From positions 1 through 30,636 of the IMG/VR virus record IMGVR_UViG_3300042890_005395: a stretch of DNA of 30,636 bases; one strand, given 5' to 3'. The position numbers and the translations under genes are program-made. Each line of letters begins with the position of its first letter. Position 1 is the first letter of the stretch. The notes under the pieces were generated by a model. That model was not told where the DNA came from. It worked only from the letters and a program-made list of their open reading frames with translations, and did not search any database. Shown here one piece after another: positions 1 to 7,502 of the stretch. This DNA is from a virus.

Positions 1-1
1 A

Positions 2-388
2 CTTACACGCGGGGGTGAATTTTCTAACGATTTAGTTGATGATTTTATAGGATATAATGATATAACAAGACAAATTGATGTTATTTTTTTAGAAAAAACT
101 GAAAACGGGTATCTACCAATTAGATCTTTCGAAGTTGAAAATTCTACAAGTGTTGTTACTGGTTTAACAAGAATCAAATCATTGGGTGTAAATGGTTGTA
201 TTATATCAACTCAAAAATCTTACAAAAATATTTTTGATAAACAATTGGAACACACCTTTACAGAATTACAAGGGAAAGTTAAGTACATAGAAGGGTCAAG
301 AATATTCAAAATGTCAGAAGACTTTGAAGAATATGAAAAATCATTCAGTGAAGAAGAAATCAGAGAACATATTAATACAAAACTATAA
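2..388 (+). CDS. C-terminal part of a possible PD-(D/E)XK nuclease-like protein (5' truncated)
   Basis: The reading frame is open from the left edge, so only the last 128 residues are seen and the start is outside the window. Near the fragment's beginning there is RQIDVIFLEK, then about a dozen residues later SFEVENSTSV followed by GLTRIKSL. An Asp in a hydrophobic strand followed by Glu-x-Glu on the next strand is the layout of a PD-(D/E)XK nuclease core, and the FEVE-ST string resembles restriction-endonuclease-like proteins. This is pattern recognition, not an alignment. The C-terminus is acidic and helical. The stop is 3 nt before the next gene, so it belongs to the operon that contains the sigma factor. 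It could be a recombination nuclease, a decoy, or an inactive relative. Confidence 0.6.
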   Translation, partial: LTRGGEFSNDLVDDFIGYNDITRQIDVIFLEKTENGYLPIRSFEVENSTSVVTGLTRIKSLGVNGCIISTQKSYKNIFDKQLEHTFTELQGKVKYIEGSRIFKMSEDFEEYEKSFSEEEIREHINTKL

Positions 389-391
389 AAA

Positions 392-922
392 ATGAAATAC
401 ATTTTATTTACGTATCGTTGTGACGATAAAAAAAATGAAACGGAATTTATTCGTCGCATCGCAGAAGAAATAAGTCCTGTTGTTAAATCAGATGAAATAA
501 AATATATTTTTGGTGATACAAGTTCAGTTTTTCATTTTGAAACTGAAATGTGTTTACCTGAACTAAATATTTATATTGATTTAGTAAGTAAGGATTTTGA
601 AAACTTTACGTACTTTTTATTACCAAAAGGTAGAAACTTTGCCAGTAACATGGAAGAAGAAAATCTAAACCATTTAATGGAATTATATCCAAATAAAAAG
701 AAACGAAAAAGTAATAAAAACGTATTTCAGTTACCAAAAATTGAATTTAATGATGAAGAATTTATAAAAAATTATTTATCATCTATTGAAATAAAAGAAA
801 AAAAAGAAGATATTTGTAATCTTACAGTTGATGAAATTTTAGATAAAATTCTTGATCAAGGAATGGATTCTTTAACAATTGCGGAAAAAAATAAACTTGA
901 CGAACAATCTAAAAGCATATAA
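392..922 (+). CDS. Unknown protein with a DUF6576-like C-terminal helix pair
   Basis: This 176-residue protein has no signal peptide or membrane segment. I do not recognise the first 110 residues, which alternate predicted strands and helices and end in a basic patch (KKKRKSNK). The last 30 residues (ILDKILDQGMDSLT, then AEKNKLDEQS) resemble the short DUF6576 helix pair found at the C-terminus of Bacteroidota rhomboid and other proteins (DKI-x3-G-x2-SLT-x2-E-x4-L). If so, it is a host-lineage module on a phage protein. It starts 3 nt after the upstream gene and stops 2 nt before the sigma factor, so the three are probably co-transcribed. A role in transcription control is only suggested by position. 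Confidence 0.8.
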   Translation: MKYILFTYRCDDKKNETEFIRRIAEEISPVVKSDEIKYIFGDTSSVFHFETEMCLPELNIYIDLVSKDFENFTYFLLPKGRNFASNMEEENLNHLMELYPNKKKRKSNKNVFQLPKIEFNDEEFIKNYLSSIEIKEKKEDICNLTVDEILDKILDQGMDSLTIAEKNKLDEQSKSI

Positions 923-924
923 AT

Positions 925-1725
925 ATGAAAGACAAAAATGTTGGGGCACCAATAAATCAAGAAGAAATTCAACACTATCTTAAAGACATAAGAAAAATCA
1001 AGGTAATGACTCCTGATCGGGAAAAAGAACTTGCTAAGATTATGAAATCAGAAGGTATTAGTTTAAGACAACGTAAAGAAATTGAAGAAGAATTACTTAG
1101 GGGTAATTTAAGATTTGTTATAACTGTGGCAAAACAGTATCAAAATCAAGGTATGGACCTTTCAGATTTAATTGCTGAAGGAAACTTTGGATTAATGAAG
1201 GCGATCAAAAATTTTGATTGGAACAAAGACTTAAGATTTATTTCCTACGCAGTTTGGTGGGTAAAACAATCAATAATTCAGTCTCTAAATGACAACGCAA
1301 GAACAATAAGACTACCGGTTAATGTTGTACAAGATTTACAACGAGCAAAAAAAGAAGTGGAACAAACAGGGAAAAAATTAGACGATAAATTTTCTACACT
1401 ACCATCTATTATTGATTTAGACATGACAATTAATGAAGATGGGGATACATTAATTGATATGATATCAAATCCTGATGCTGAACAACCAGATTCAGTATTT
1501 AACACAAAAGATATTTTAAAAGATAAACTAATGTCTCTTTTAAATGTTTTAGACGACCGTGAAAAAACAATCATTGGTGATTACTTTGGTCTTACCGGCA
1601 CTCCAAGAACTTTAGAAGATATTGGATCAGATTTCGGACTTACAAAAGAAAGGGTCAGACAGATTAAAGAAAAGGCATTACGTAGACTTAGAAACGATAG
1701 TTCAGAATTATTTGATTATTTATAA
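925..1725 (+). CDS. RNA polymerase sigma factor, RpoD-like (sigma-70 family)
   Basis: This 266-residue protein has the layout of a primary-type sigma factor without region 1.1. Region 1.2 is seen at residues 18-40 (YLKDIRKIKVMTP). Region 2 spans about 59-133, with LRGNLRFVITVAKQYQNQG and the DNA-melting segment RFISYAVWWVKQSI at 104-117. A shortened region 3 follows. Region 4.2 is a helix-turn-helix at 229-256 (TLEDIGSDFGLTKERVRQIK). It closely resembles flavobacterial RpoD but is shorter and diverged between 135 and 215. It would bind host core RNA polymerase and redirect it to phage promoters, a task done in T4 by the unrelated gp55. The ATATTTAT octamer found before many genes here is a candidate target, but that link is inference. 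Confidence 0.96.
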   Translation: MKDKNVGAPINQEEIQHYLKDIRKIKVMTPDREKELAKIMKSEGISLRQRKEIEEELLRGNLRFVITVAKQYQNQGMDLSDLIAEGNFGLMKAIKNFDWNKDLRFISYAVWWVKQSIIQSLNDNARTIRLPVNVVQDLQRAKKEVEQTGKKLDDKFSTLPSIIDLDMTINEDGDTLIDMISNPDAEQPDSVFNTKDILKDKLMSLLNVLDDREKTIIGDYFGLTGTPRTLEDIGSDFGLTKERVRQIKEKALRRLRNDSSELFDYL

Positions 1726-1738
1726 AAATAAAATTAGT

Positions 1739-2143
1739 ATGGGAAGTGTAATAGATTATATTGAATGTCCAAATTGTAAAGAAGAAGCTTTTAGTGACTT
1801 CTATTACAAGACAGGTGAAGAATATGTAGGATGTAATAATTGTGGGTATCATAGATCTGCTTTTTATAAAAGAGATGAAAATGGTAAGTTTGTAACTAAA
1901 GATGGTACTGATGATTATAAATTTGAAAATCTTGTGATGGAATTTTCGGAACTTAAAAATCCATATGGTTCATACCGATTGAAAGTTTACCATTCGATTG
2001 CGACACAATGTGGATCATTTGAAACTGAAGAACAATACAATCAGTTCAAAGAAAACATTAAAGAAGATGTTGAAATTGAATTTTGTTCCGTTTCAAGATT
2101 TGTTGATGGTGAAATAAAAAAAGAAGTTTTGATTGAAAATTAA
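1739..2143 (+). CDS. Small zinc-ribbon protein, unknown function
   Basis: A 134-residue protein starting with MGSVIDYIECPNC. I chose the ATG at 1739 because the longer frame runs back into the sigma-factor gene in another frame, whereas this start lies 13 nt after the sigma stop. The N-terminus holds two CxxC pairs (C10/C13 and C32/C35, CPNC and CNNC), a typical zinc ribbon. The rest is a mixed acidic domain with no recognised family. It ends the sigma-factor operon and a strong terminator follows. A zinc ribbon next to a sigma factor could mean a transcription accessory factor, but nothing in the sequence proves that. Confidence 0.85.
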   Translation: MGSVIDYIECPNCKEEAFSDFYYKTGEEYVGCNNCGYHRSAFYKRDENGKFVTKDGTDDYKFENLVMEFSELKNPYGSYRLKVYHSIATQCGSFETEEQYNQFKENIKEDVEIEFCSVSRFVDGEIKKEVLIEN

Positions 2144-2181
2144 AATAGTAATTAATAAACAAACAACCCTATCATATATAG

Positions 2182-2210
2182 ACCCCCACCTTAAATGGGG
2201 GTTTTTCTTT
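2182..2210 (+). terminator. Rho-independent terminator after the sigma-factor operon
   Basis: The stem ACCCCC / GGGGGT (2182-2187 with 2197-2202) has a 9-nt loop and is followed by a T-rich tract. It closes the operon that begins before the window. Its stem and part of its loop (TTAAATGGGGG) recur in the terminator at 25138-25163. Confidence 0.88.
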
Positions 2211-2217
2211 ATCTTTT

Positions 2218-2225
2218 ATATTTAT
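2218..2225 (+). promoter_or_regulatory. ATATTTAT octamer, putative phage promoter
   Basis: ATATTTAT followed by TAAG lies just behind the terminator and 18 nt before the ATG at 2244. It is one of about ten such octamers in gaps before start codons. It would start transcription of the membrane/amidase/spanin operon. Confidence 0.5.
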
Positions 2226-2243
2226 TAAGTATAGTTTAAAGAT

Positions 2244-3350
2244 ATGAATAAAAAATTTTTACCTTGGTTTTTGTTATTTTGTGCAATAGGATTATCAGGA
2301 ACCGCAGCGTATTACAGTGTTATAGGTTTATCTATAATATTTTCGGCAGTTGCCATTCCTGTGATCATTATGGGATCTTTTTTGGAAATATCCAAGATAG
2401 CAATCGCGACGTACTTACATGATAAATGGAAAGAAACTTACGGTATTCTAAAGATATATTTAACAATAGCATTAGTTACTCTTTCAATACTCACATCTGT
2501 AGGAATTTATGGATTATTATCTACAGGATTTCAAAAAAATATCGCAGGACTTGAAATCAATAATAAAAAAATTGAAAACATCGAAGTTAAGAAAAACAGG
2601 TTTGATGAAATAAAGAAAGAATATCAAAAGGAAAAAGATGTGTTGGATAAAGACATAACAAATTTAAGAAATGCACTTTCCACAAATACAACAACTCAGA
2701 CCATTGATAGAACAACGGGTCAAGTAGTTACAAGAGCTAATGGTGGTAATAGAAAGGCTTTCGAAACACAATTAAAAGTTGCTCAAACAAACAGAGATAC
2801 ACTATCAATCAAAATAGAAGCACTAAATGATAGTATAACCAAGTTAGATTTAGAAGTTTTAGATCTCACTTCACAAGAAATTCAATCAGGAGAATTAGGG
2901 GCAATTAAGTATTTAAGTGAAATAACTGGATGGGACGTTAAAAAAACCGCTAATTTTTTTATTCTTACATTAATTTTTGTTTTTGACCCATTAGCTATTG
3001 CATTAGTTATTTCTACTAATCAAGCTTTTAAAAACTATAGAAAAAAAGAAAGTAATGAAATTCACAAAGTTTCTGAACCAAAACCCGAAGTTGTTGAAAA
3101 AATTGTAGAAGTCATCAAAGAAGTGGAAGTACCTGTTCAAGTAATTAAAGAAGTGGAAGTACCCGTCCAAGTAATTAAAGAAGTTGAAAAAATTGTAGAA
3201 GTACCTGTGGAAGTTATAAAAGAAGTGGAAAAAATTGTAGAAGTACCTGTAGAAGTTATAAAAGAAGTTGAAAAAATTGTAGAAGTACCGATTGAAACAA
3301 CGACAGTAGGTGAAAATAATAAAAAAAGATTGGTTTATAAAAAAGAATAA
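2244..3350 (+). CDS. Membrane-anchored coiled-coil protein with a Val-Glu-Pro repeat tail
   Basis: A 368-residue inner-membrane protein. Hydrophobic segments are visible at about 5-25, 27-50, 68-92 and 236-258, the last with the string FVFDPLAIALVIS. Between the third and fourth lies a long coiled coil (about 95-225) with a Thr-rich turn near its middle. The cytoplasmic or periplasmic tail from about 280 consists of repeats of EVEVPVQVIK (two) and EVEKIVEVPVEVIK (two, plus a partial third). The topology resembles DUF4407-type coiled-coil membrane proteins, but I cannot assign a family. It begins the operon that leads into the amidase, sharing one base with the amidase start. A role in lysis timing, superinfection exclusion or membrane remodelling is possible; none is shown. 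Confidence 0.85.
   Translation: MNKKFLPWFLLFCAIGLSGTAAYYSVIGLSIIFSAVAIPVIIMGSFLEISKIAIATYLHDKWKETYGILKIYLTIALVTLSILTSVGIYGLLSTGFQKNIAGLEINNKKIENIEVKKNRFDEIKKEYQKEKDVLDKDITNLRNALSTNTTTQTIDRTTGQVVTRANGGNRKAFETQLKVAQTNRDTLSIKIEALNDSITKLDLEVLDLTSQEIQSGELGAIKYLSEITGWDVKKTANFFILTLIFVFDPLAIALVISTNQAFKNYRKKESNEIHKVSEPKPEVVEKIVEVIKEVEVPVQVIKEVEVPVQVIKEVEKIVEVPVEVIKEVEKIVEVPVEVIKEVEKIVEVPIETTTVGENNKKRLVYKKE
3121..3299 (+). repeat. In-frame tandem repeats of 30 and 42 nt
   Basis: Two 30-nt units (3121-3150 and 3151-3180) are followed by two 42-nt units (3181-3222 and 3223-3264) and a partial third from 3265. Units differ by only a few bases, so the array is young or kept similar by recombination. All lengths are multiples of three, so copy-number change would keep the frame. 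Confidence 0.93.
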
Positions 3351-3943
3351 TGGATATTATAGAATACGGTAATTTCAATACTGAGTTTGTTTCAAACCAA
3401 AAAAAACAAATAATTTTATTACATTCAGGAAGAAATTCTGAAAATTATATAACATCCTTGAAATACAGACATAATGGATCATATAGTAAAATACCTAACT
3501 ATTTTGTTGATCGTGAAGGTAAAGTTGTAAAACTACTTGAGGACAATCAATACTCAAAATTTTTTTATAAAAATGAAATTAACAAGAAGGCAATATTTGT
3601 TTGTTTAGAAAATTTAGGGTGGTTAGAAAAACAACCATTAAAAAATGGATACATAAACTGGATTGGCAATATTTATAATAGTGTTGTTGTACAAAAAAAA
3701 TGGAGGGACTACTACTATTGGCAACCATATACTGAAGAACAATTAAAATCGACTTCAGAACTATGTTTGAAATTATGTAATAATAACTCAATAAAAATCC
3801 AAGTTTTAGGTCACAACACTAAGATAAATGGGATAGAAAATTTTGAAGGAATAGTGACAAGAAGTAATTTTCTAACAGAAATAACCGATCTGAGTCCGGC
3901 TTTCGACTTTGAATTATTTGAAAAACAAATTAAAAATGAATAG
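3350..3943 (+). CDS. N-acetylmuramoyl-L-alanine amidase (Amidase_2/PGRP fold), probable endolysin
   Basis: This 197-residue protein has the layout of a type-2 amidase, which cuts between MurNAc and the stem peptide. The first zinc-ligand strand is IILLHSGRNS (H25), followed by the HNGSYSKIPNYFVDREGKV segment that matches the usual substrate-facing strand. The second histidine is in VLGHNTK (H155), and the third-ligand region reads ITDLSPAFDFELF (D180), close to the common DPG-x-x-F-D-W ending. No signal peptide or wall-binding domain is seen, so export would need a holin or a signal-arrest route not obvious here. It overlaps its upstream neighbour by one base and sits just before two spanin-like genes, which supports a lysis role. 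Confidence 0.88.
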   Translation: MDIIEYGNFNTEFVSNQKKQIILLHSGRNSENYITSLKYRHNGSYSKIPNYFVDREGKVVKLLEDNQYSKFFYKNEINKKAIFVCLENLGWLEKQPLKNGYINWIGNIYNSVVVQKKWRDYYYWQPYTEEQLKSTSELCLKLCNNNSIKIQVLGHNTKINGIENFEGIVTRSNFLTEITDLSPAFDFELFEKQIKNE

Positions 3944-4517
3944 ACACGAAGAAATTAAAAAACTACTTTCAGCATCTAGAACTTTATTAAATAAAGAATC
4001 ACTAAGTGAAAGTACAGAAATACTTGATAAGTATTATGGTTTAATCAAAGAAGATTCAGAAGAAAAAGAATATGAAACGGCTGAGTTAGAAACAGACCTT
4101 GAAAGTGATACGCCTGAAGATAGGAAGTTTGAAAAGAAAAAAACTTATAGAATTTCAGGTGGTTTAATGACAATCAACGCTAAAGATAAAATGGGGTTAC
4201 AACTTACTACAGATGACAAAACCGCATATCAAGAATCGATGGATGAGTTTGTTAGTGAAGTTTCTGAATTAGTAGATTTTAACACTTTGAACCTATATCA
4301 AAACAATGTTGAATGGTCCGGTAAAATACAAGATTTAGATATAGAATTCTTTTTTTCAATTGGAGAAACAAATGGTGTTTATATAAATGGGGACATGATA
4401 AACATAAATGATGAATTTGTTGAGTTCATTGGAAAACTTAGAAGTTACTATGAAAAATTTAAAGCTAAATGGTCAAAGGTTATTGCCAATAGAAAAAAAA
4501 CACCAAGTGAAAAATGA
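3936..4517 (+). CDS. Conserved-looking phage protein of unknown function
   Basis: A 193-residue soluble acidic protein. I chose the ATG at 3936, overlapping the amidase end by 8 nt, over one 27 nt upstream because it gives the usual short overlap and a natural N-terminus (MNRHEEIKKLL). Residues 1-65 are helical and charged. Residues 66-160 alternate strands (KKTYRISGGLMTINAKDKMG and later DLDIEFFFSIGETNGVYING), and the C-terminus is a basic helix. The middle part resembles unnamed proteins I associate with marine T4-like phages, but I cannot attach a function. It lies between the amidase and spanin-like genes and overlaps the next gene by 4 nt. Confidence 0.85.
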   Translation: MNRHEEIKKLLSASRTLLNKESLSESTEILDKYYGLIKEDSEEKEYETAELETDLESDTPEDRKFEKKKTYRISGGLMTINAKDKMGLQLTTDDKTAYQESMDEFVSEVSELVDFNTLNLYQNNVEWSGKIQDLDIEFFFSIGETNGVYINGDMININDEFVEFIGKLRSYYEKFKAKWSKVIANRKKTPSEK

Positions 4518-4867
4518 AAAAGTTTCTGATAAAAAATTATAAAGATGTCTTATTAGTTGTTTTAACTCTGTTATTAACAATCATACTTGTGAAGTTATTC
4601 AGACCGGTAGAAGATAGGTCAGAATTACTCAAGTATAAATTAGAACAACTCGATCAGAACATTAATAAGATGAAGGAATTACAATTAAAGTTGAACGATT
4701 CTATAGTTTCTTATAAAAAAGACATTGAAAAAATAGATCAAAATATATCAAAAATTAAGTTCGAAAAAAATGTAATAAATAATTATTATGAACAGAAAAA
4801 AGAAAAAATAGAAGGTATGGGAAAAAAAGAAATTGACAGCACCTTTAAACAAAGATACAAATATTAA
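4514..4867 (+). CDS. Inner-membrane anchored coiled-coil protein, i-spanin-like
   Basis: A 117-residue protein with one N-terminal membrane segment (about 10-29, VLLVVLTLLLTIILVKLF) and then a continuous coiled coil (about 35-105) with a basic tail. The N-in, C-out topology, the size and the position two genes after an amidase match inner-membrane spanins (Rz-like), which help fuse inner and outer membranes at the last step of lysis in Gram-negative hosts. Families of this kind share topology, not sequence, so this is an inference. Its start overlaps the upstream stop as ATGA, and the next gene, also spanin-like, starts 2 nt after its stop. Confidence 0.75.
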   Translation: MKKFLIKNYKDVLLVVLTLLLTIILVKLFRPVEDRSELLKYKLEQLDQNINKMKELQLKLNDSIVSYKKDIEKIDQNISKIKFEKNVINNYYEQKKEKIEGMGKKEIDSTFKQRYKY

Positions 4868-4869
4868 GT

Positions 4870-5286
4870 ATGAAAAAATTTTTATTTACATTATTTATTT
4901 TTATTTCCTGTCTAAGTTACGGGCAAAAAAATTTACAAAAAGAAGATACGACAACAATATGTTTTCCTGTAAATGTAGGAAAACAAATACTTTTAGACTT
5001 GAACGAATTGGATAGATTGAAAAAACAATCATTAATGGATCAAAAAGAAATTAATCAGTTAGAATCGAAAGTAGAAAAAAAAGATACTATAATTGGGCTG
5101 TTAGAGCTAAAAGATAAAAACAATGAAATAATAATTAAAAATACTGAAGAAAAAGTAAAATTATTGGACGAAGAAAATAAAGAACTTAGAAAGGACATAA
5201 GAAAAATTAAAACAAAAAATACAGTTATAGAAATTGTTTCAGGATCAATAGTTGCGGCATTAACTTACGTATTAGTTTTTAAATAA
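4870..5286 (+). CDS. Exported coiled-coil protein with C-terminal membrane anchor, possible unimolecular spanin
   Basis: A 138-residue protein with an N-terminal signal (MKKFLFTLFIFISCLSYGQ), a region with a single later Cys (TTICFPVNVGKQILLDL), a coiled coil (about 45-118) and a C-terminal hydrophobic helix (IVSGSIVAALTYVLVF). The signal could be read two ways. Signal peptidase I would cut at SYG-Q, common in Bacteroidota. A weak lipobox ending at C14 would give an outer-membrane lipoprotein. In the second case the protein would be tied to both membranes like the unimolecular spanin of phage T1. In the first it would be a periplasmic coil on an inner-membrane anchor. Its place right after the i-spanin-like gene supports a lysis role. 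Confidence 0.75.
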   Translation: MKKFLFTLFIFISCLSYGQKNLQKEDTTTICFPVNVGKQILLDLNELDRLKKQSLMDQKEINQLESKVEKKDTIIGLLELKDKNNEIIIKNTEEKVKLLDEENKELRKDIRKIKTKNTVIEIVSGSIVAALTYVLVFK

Positions 5287-5289
5287 AAA

Positions 5290-6018
5290 ATGGAAGATTG
5301 GAAATCAGAAATACAAAAAAGTTTCTCTGATGTAATCGCTAAGGCTAGAGGTTACGAAGGTGGTGATCAAGTAGATCCTTCTTTAGCTATGCAATCCAAA
5401 AACGAACTATTATCAAACATACAAACAGAAGAAGAAAATGATAATGGTAAAAAAACTCATTATTTAGATTTCTTAAAAAATAAAAGTGAAATTGGTGAAA
5501 TTTACAAACTTATTAAAAACAAAAAATTATCCAATAACAAAATTAAACAAGAAATAAAAAATTACTTGAAAAACCCTGAAGACATAAAAACCTTCTTAGA
5601 AACTATTTTGGATAATAAAAAAACCAAAAAAGAAACTAAGGAAGCCACAGGAACAGGATCTGCTGGTGGATATGAGGCACCTCTTTTTTCTGGCGAAGAA
5701 CCTAAAAAAGTAGAAGCCACTGAAGCAACTGATTCTTCATCATCAGGGTCATACGTTACTACCGCGGCATGGGCTAAATCTTTAAGTAAAAAAGATTGGA
5801 GAGGAAGATCAAAAACACAAATACCTGGAGGAAAATTCGTCCAAGTTAAAAAAAAATGTAAACGTTTCCCATATTGTAATCAGGGTGATATCAAGGCTCT
5901 TAATATTTTTGAAAATAAAACATTGAACGGTGTAATAAAACGAATCAGTGATCGATATCAAATTCATGAAGATATTATAAAAGATATTATCCTGAGTGAA
6001 ATGAATAAACTCCACTGA
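5290..6018 (+). CDS. Probable virion-associated protein, unknown function
   Basis: A 242-residue protein in three parts. Residues 1-115 are charged and helical. Residues 116-165 form a low-complexity linker (ATGTGSAGGYEAPLFSGEEP, then EATDSSSSGSYVTTAAWAKS). The remainder is basic and contains KKKCKRFPYCNQGDIKAL and a helical end. Ser/Gly/Thr linkers of this type with YEAPLF-like strings are something I associate with structural proteins of marine tailed phages, but the exact role is unknown. The Cys pair (KCKRFPYC) could bind metal. It starts 3 nt after the spanin-like gene, and the next gene has its own putative promoter, so it ends this operon. Confidence 0.82.
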   Translation: MEDWKSEIQKSFSDVIAKARGYEGGDQVDPSLAMQSKNELLSNIQTEEENDNGKKTHYLDFLKNKSEIGEIYKLIKNKKLSNNKIKQEIKNYLKNPEDIKTFLETILDNKKTKKETKEATGTGSAGGYEAPLFSGEEPKKVEATEATDSSSSGSYVTTAAWAKSLSKKDWRGRSKTQIPGGKFVQVKKKCKRFPYCNQGDIKALNIFENKTLNGVIKRISDRYQIHEDIIKDIILSEMNKLH

Positions 6019-6022
6019 TCAT

Positions 6023-6030
6023 ATATTTAT
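6023..6030 (+). promoter_or_regulatory. ATATTTAT octamer, putative phage promoter
   Basis: ATATTTAT followed by AATA lies 15 nt before the ATG at 6046 and 4 nt after the upstream stop codon. It is the same octamer as at 2218, 12641, 20049 and 26098. Confidence 0.5.
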
Positions 6031-6045
6031 AATAAAAACAAAAAA

Positions 6046-7476
6046 ATGAAAAACTATTCTAGATTTCTAAATGAAAAATATAATACGACAAAATTTAATA
6101 GACCTGGAAAGTCTTTTGATTATGTTGAAGAAGAAGAAACATCCGAAGGAAATGCTTTCACAAAAATGTTGAAAAACACAAAAAAAGGGGATAAATTTTC
6201 TTTGAATGGTAAAGAATATACTGATAGATCATCATTAGATGAAGAACCAATTTATGAAATTGAAGTCAACGATGGTGAAATGTGTGAATGTGGTGGTCAA
6301 ATGATGGAAGGTGAATGTACAGAATGTGGATACATGAAAGAATCTGAAATGAATGAAAAACTTCATGGAAATCAATTCAAATTGGACAAAAACAAAAACG
6401 GTAAAATTGATAAGTCAGACTTTGATTTATTAAGGAAAAGTAAAAAAAATATGAACGAAATTTCTGATGAGTTTGATTATGAAATGCAAGAACCATGTCC
6501 TCATTGTAATGGTACGGGATATAACGAGTTTGATGATGTTGAATGCGAATGGTGTGATGGGACTGGTGAATATGATGAATATGGGGATTTAAAAATTTCT
6601 GACGACATGCCAGATTATAAAACCAATTGGAAAATGCCTGAAGACGATTTTAATACAGATAGTAGTGATATTGTTTATGAAATAGAAATTGACGAAGACA
6701 TGTATGATAACGCCGAAAAAACAACAGATTTTTGGAATCCTGGAAAAAAAGAATTGAGAACTAAAATGTATGAATACGAAATTTTTAATGAAAGATTAGG
6801 TAGATCAATTCGACTTACAGAAGAACAAGTCGTTAATTTAATTGAAAATTTGGCGGAAGAAAAAATGAAACCCGCCAAAAAAACTAGAGGATACACTGAA
6901 TATGAAAGATCATTCAAAAAATCTGGAGACGAAAATCAAGACTATTATAAAGAGGTTGGGCAAAAAATGAAAAAATATGCTAAAGATGGGTCAATGGAAG
7001 ATTTCACTATGGACGCAAAACATTTTCCTATGGGTAATGGTGAATTGAAAAAGATGGATAAAATGGCATATGTTCCATCAGACAGTGTGGCGGAATATGT
7101 AGAAAACTTTACAGCGGCGGCACTTGAAAACATTGATTATGATGAATTTGCTCCTAATGAAGAATGGGTAAAAGACAACATTGTCGGTTCTTCAAGAACA
7201 GGTAACAATCCTGAATGGGGCAATGCGGTCGAAACACCAACAAACAAAAAAAGAAACGAAATTAGAGAAAAAAATATGTTGGCTCAAATAAAAAGGAAGG
7301 CATATAATAAATCCGCACAACCTGTGGTTAAAGATAGACCAGGAAATGATGATGCATCCGATTTACTAAATAAAGTTGAAAAAGGTGAAAAGGCCGTATC
7401 AAAAAAGTCAAAAAAAGTTAATGAAAATATTGAAAGAATTGCTGGTTTGATTACCTACAATTCCAAAACACAATAA
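6046..7476 (+). CDS. Large acidic protein with zinc-ribbon, EF-hand-like and DnaJ-type zinc motifs
   Basis: A 476-residue protein, very acidic in its first half. Around residues 79-95 there is a zinc ribbon (CECGGQMMEGECTECGY). It is followed at about 116-128 by a near-perfect calcium-loop pattern, DKNKNGKIDKSDF. At about 150-175 come two CxxCxGTG units (CPHCNGTG and CEWCDGTG) like half of a DnaJ zinc domain. The second half is basic-acidic mixed and ends ERIAGLITYNSKTQ. The opening MKNYSRFLNEK resembles N-termini of virion or prohead-core proteins of T4-like phages, so it may be packaged or cleaved during head maturation; this is inference. The gene has its own putative promoter and ends near a hairpin. 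Confidence 0.85.
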   Translation: MKNYSRFLNEKYNTTKFNRPGKSFDYVEEEETSEGNAFTKMLKNTKKGDKFSLNGKEYTDRSSLDEEPIYEIEVNDGEMCECGGQMMEGECTECGYMKESEMNEKLHGNQFKLDKNKNGKIDKSDFDLLRKSKKNMNEISDEFDYEMQEPCPHCNGTGYNEFDDVECEWCDGTGEYDEYGDLKISDDMPDYKTNWKMPEDDFNTDSSDIVYEIEIDEDMYDNAEKTTDFWNPGKKELRTKMYEYEIFNERLGRSIRLTEEQVVNLIENLAEEKMKPAKKTRGYTEYERSFKKSGDENQDYYKEVGQKMKKYAKDGSMEDFTMDAKHFPMGNGELKKMDKMAYVPSDSVAEYVENFTAAALENIDYDEFAPNEEWVKDNIVGSSRTGNNPEWGNAVETPTNKKRNEIREKNMLAQIKRKAYNKSAQPVVKDRPGNDDASDLLNKVEKGEKAVSKKSKKVNENIERIAGLITYNSKTQ

Positions 7477-7502
7477 TTTACATAATTTTATATTACCGTA
7501 TA

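Noticed and set aside
1622-1738. Longer start for the zinc-ribbon gene, inside the sigma-factor gene
   Set aside because: The extra 39 residues come from a shifted frame of the region 4.2 code, one of the most constrained parts of sigma, and the ATG at 1739 gives a normal start right after the sigma stop.
3100-3300. The short repeats as a CRISPR array
   Set aside because: Units are adjacent, in frame and without spacers; they encode a protein repeat.
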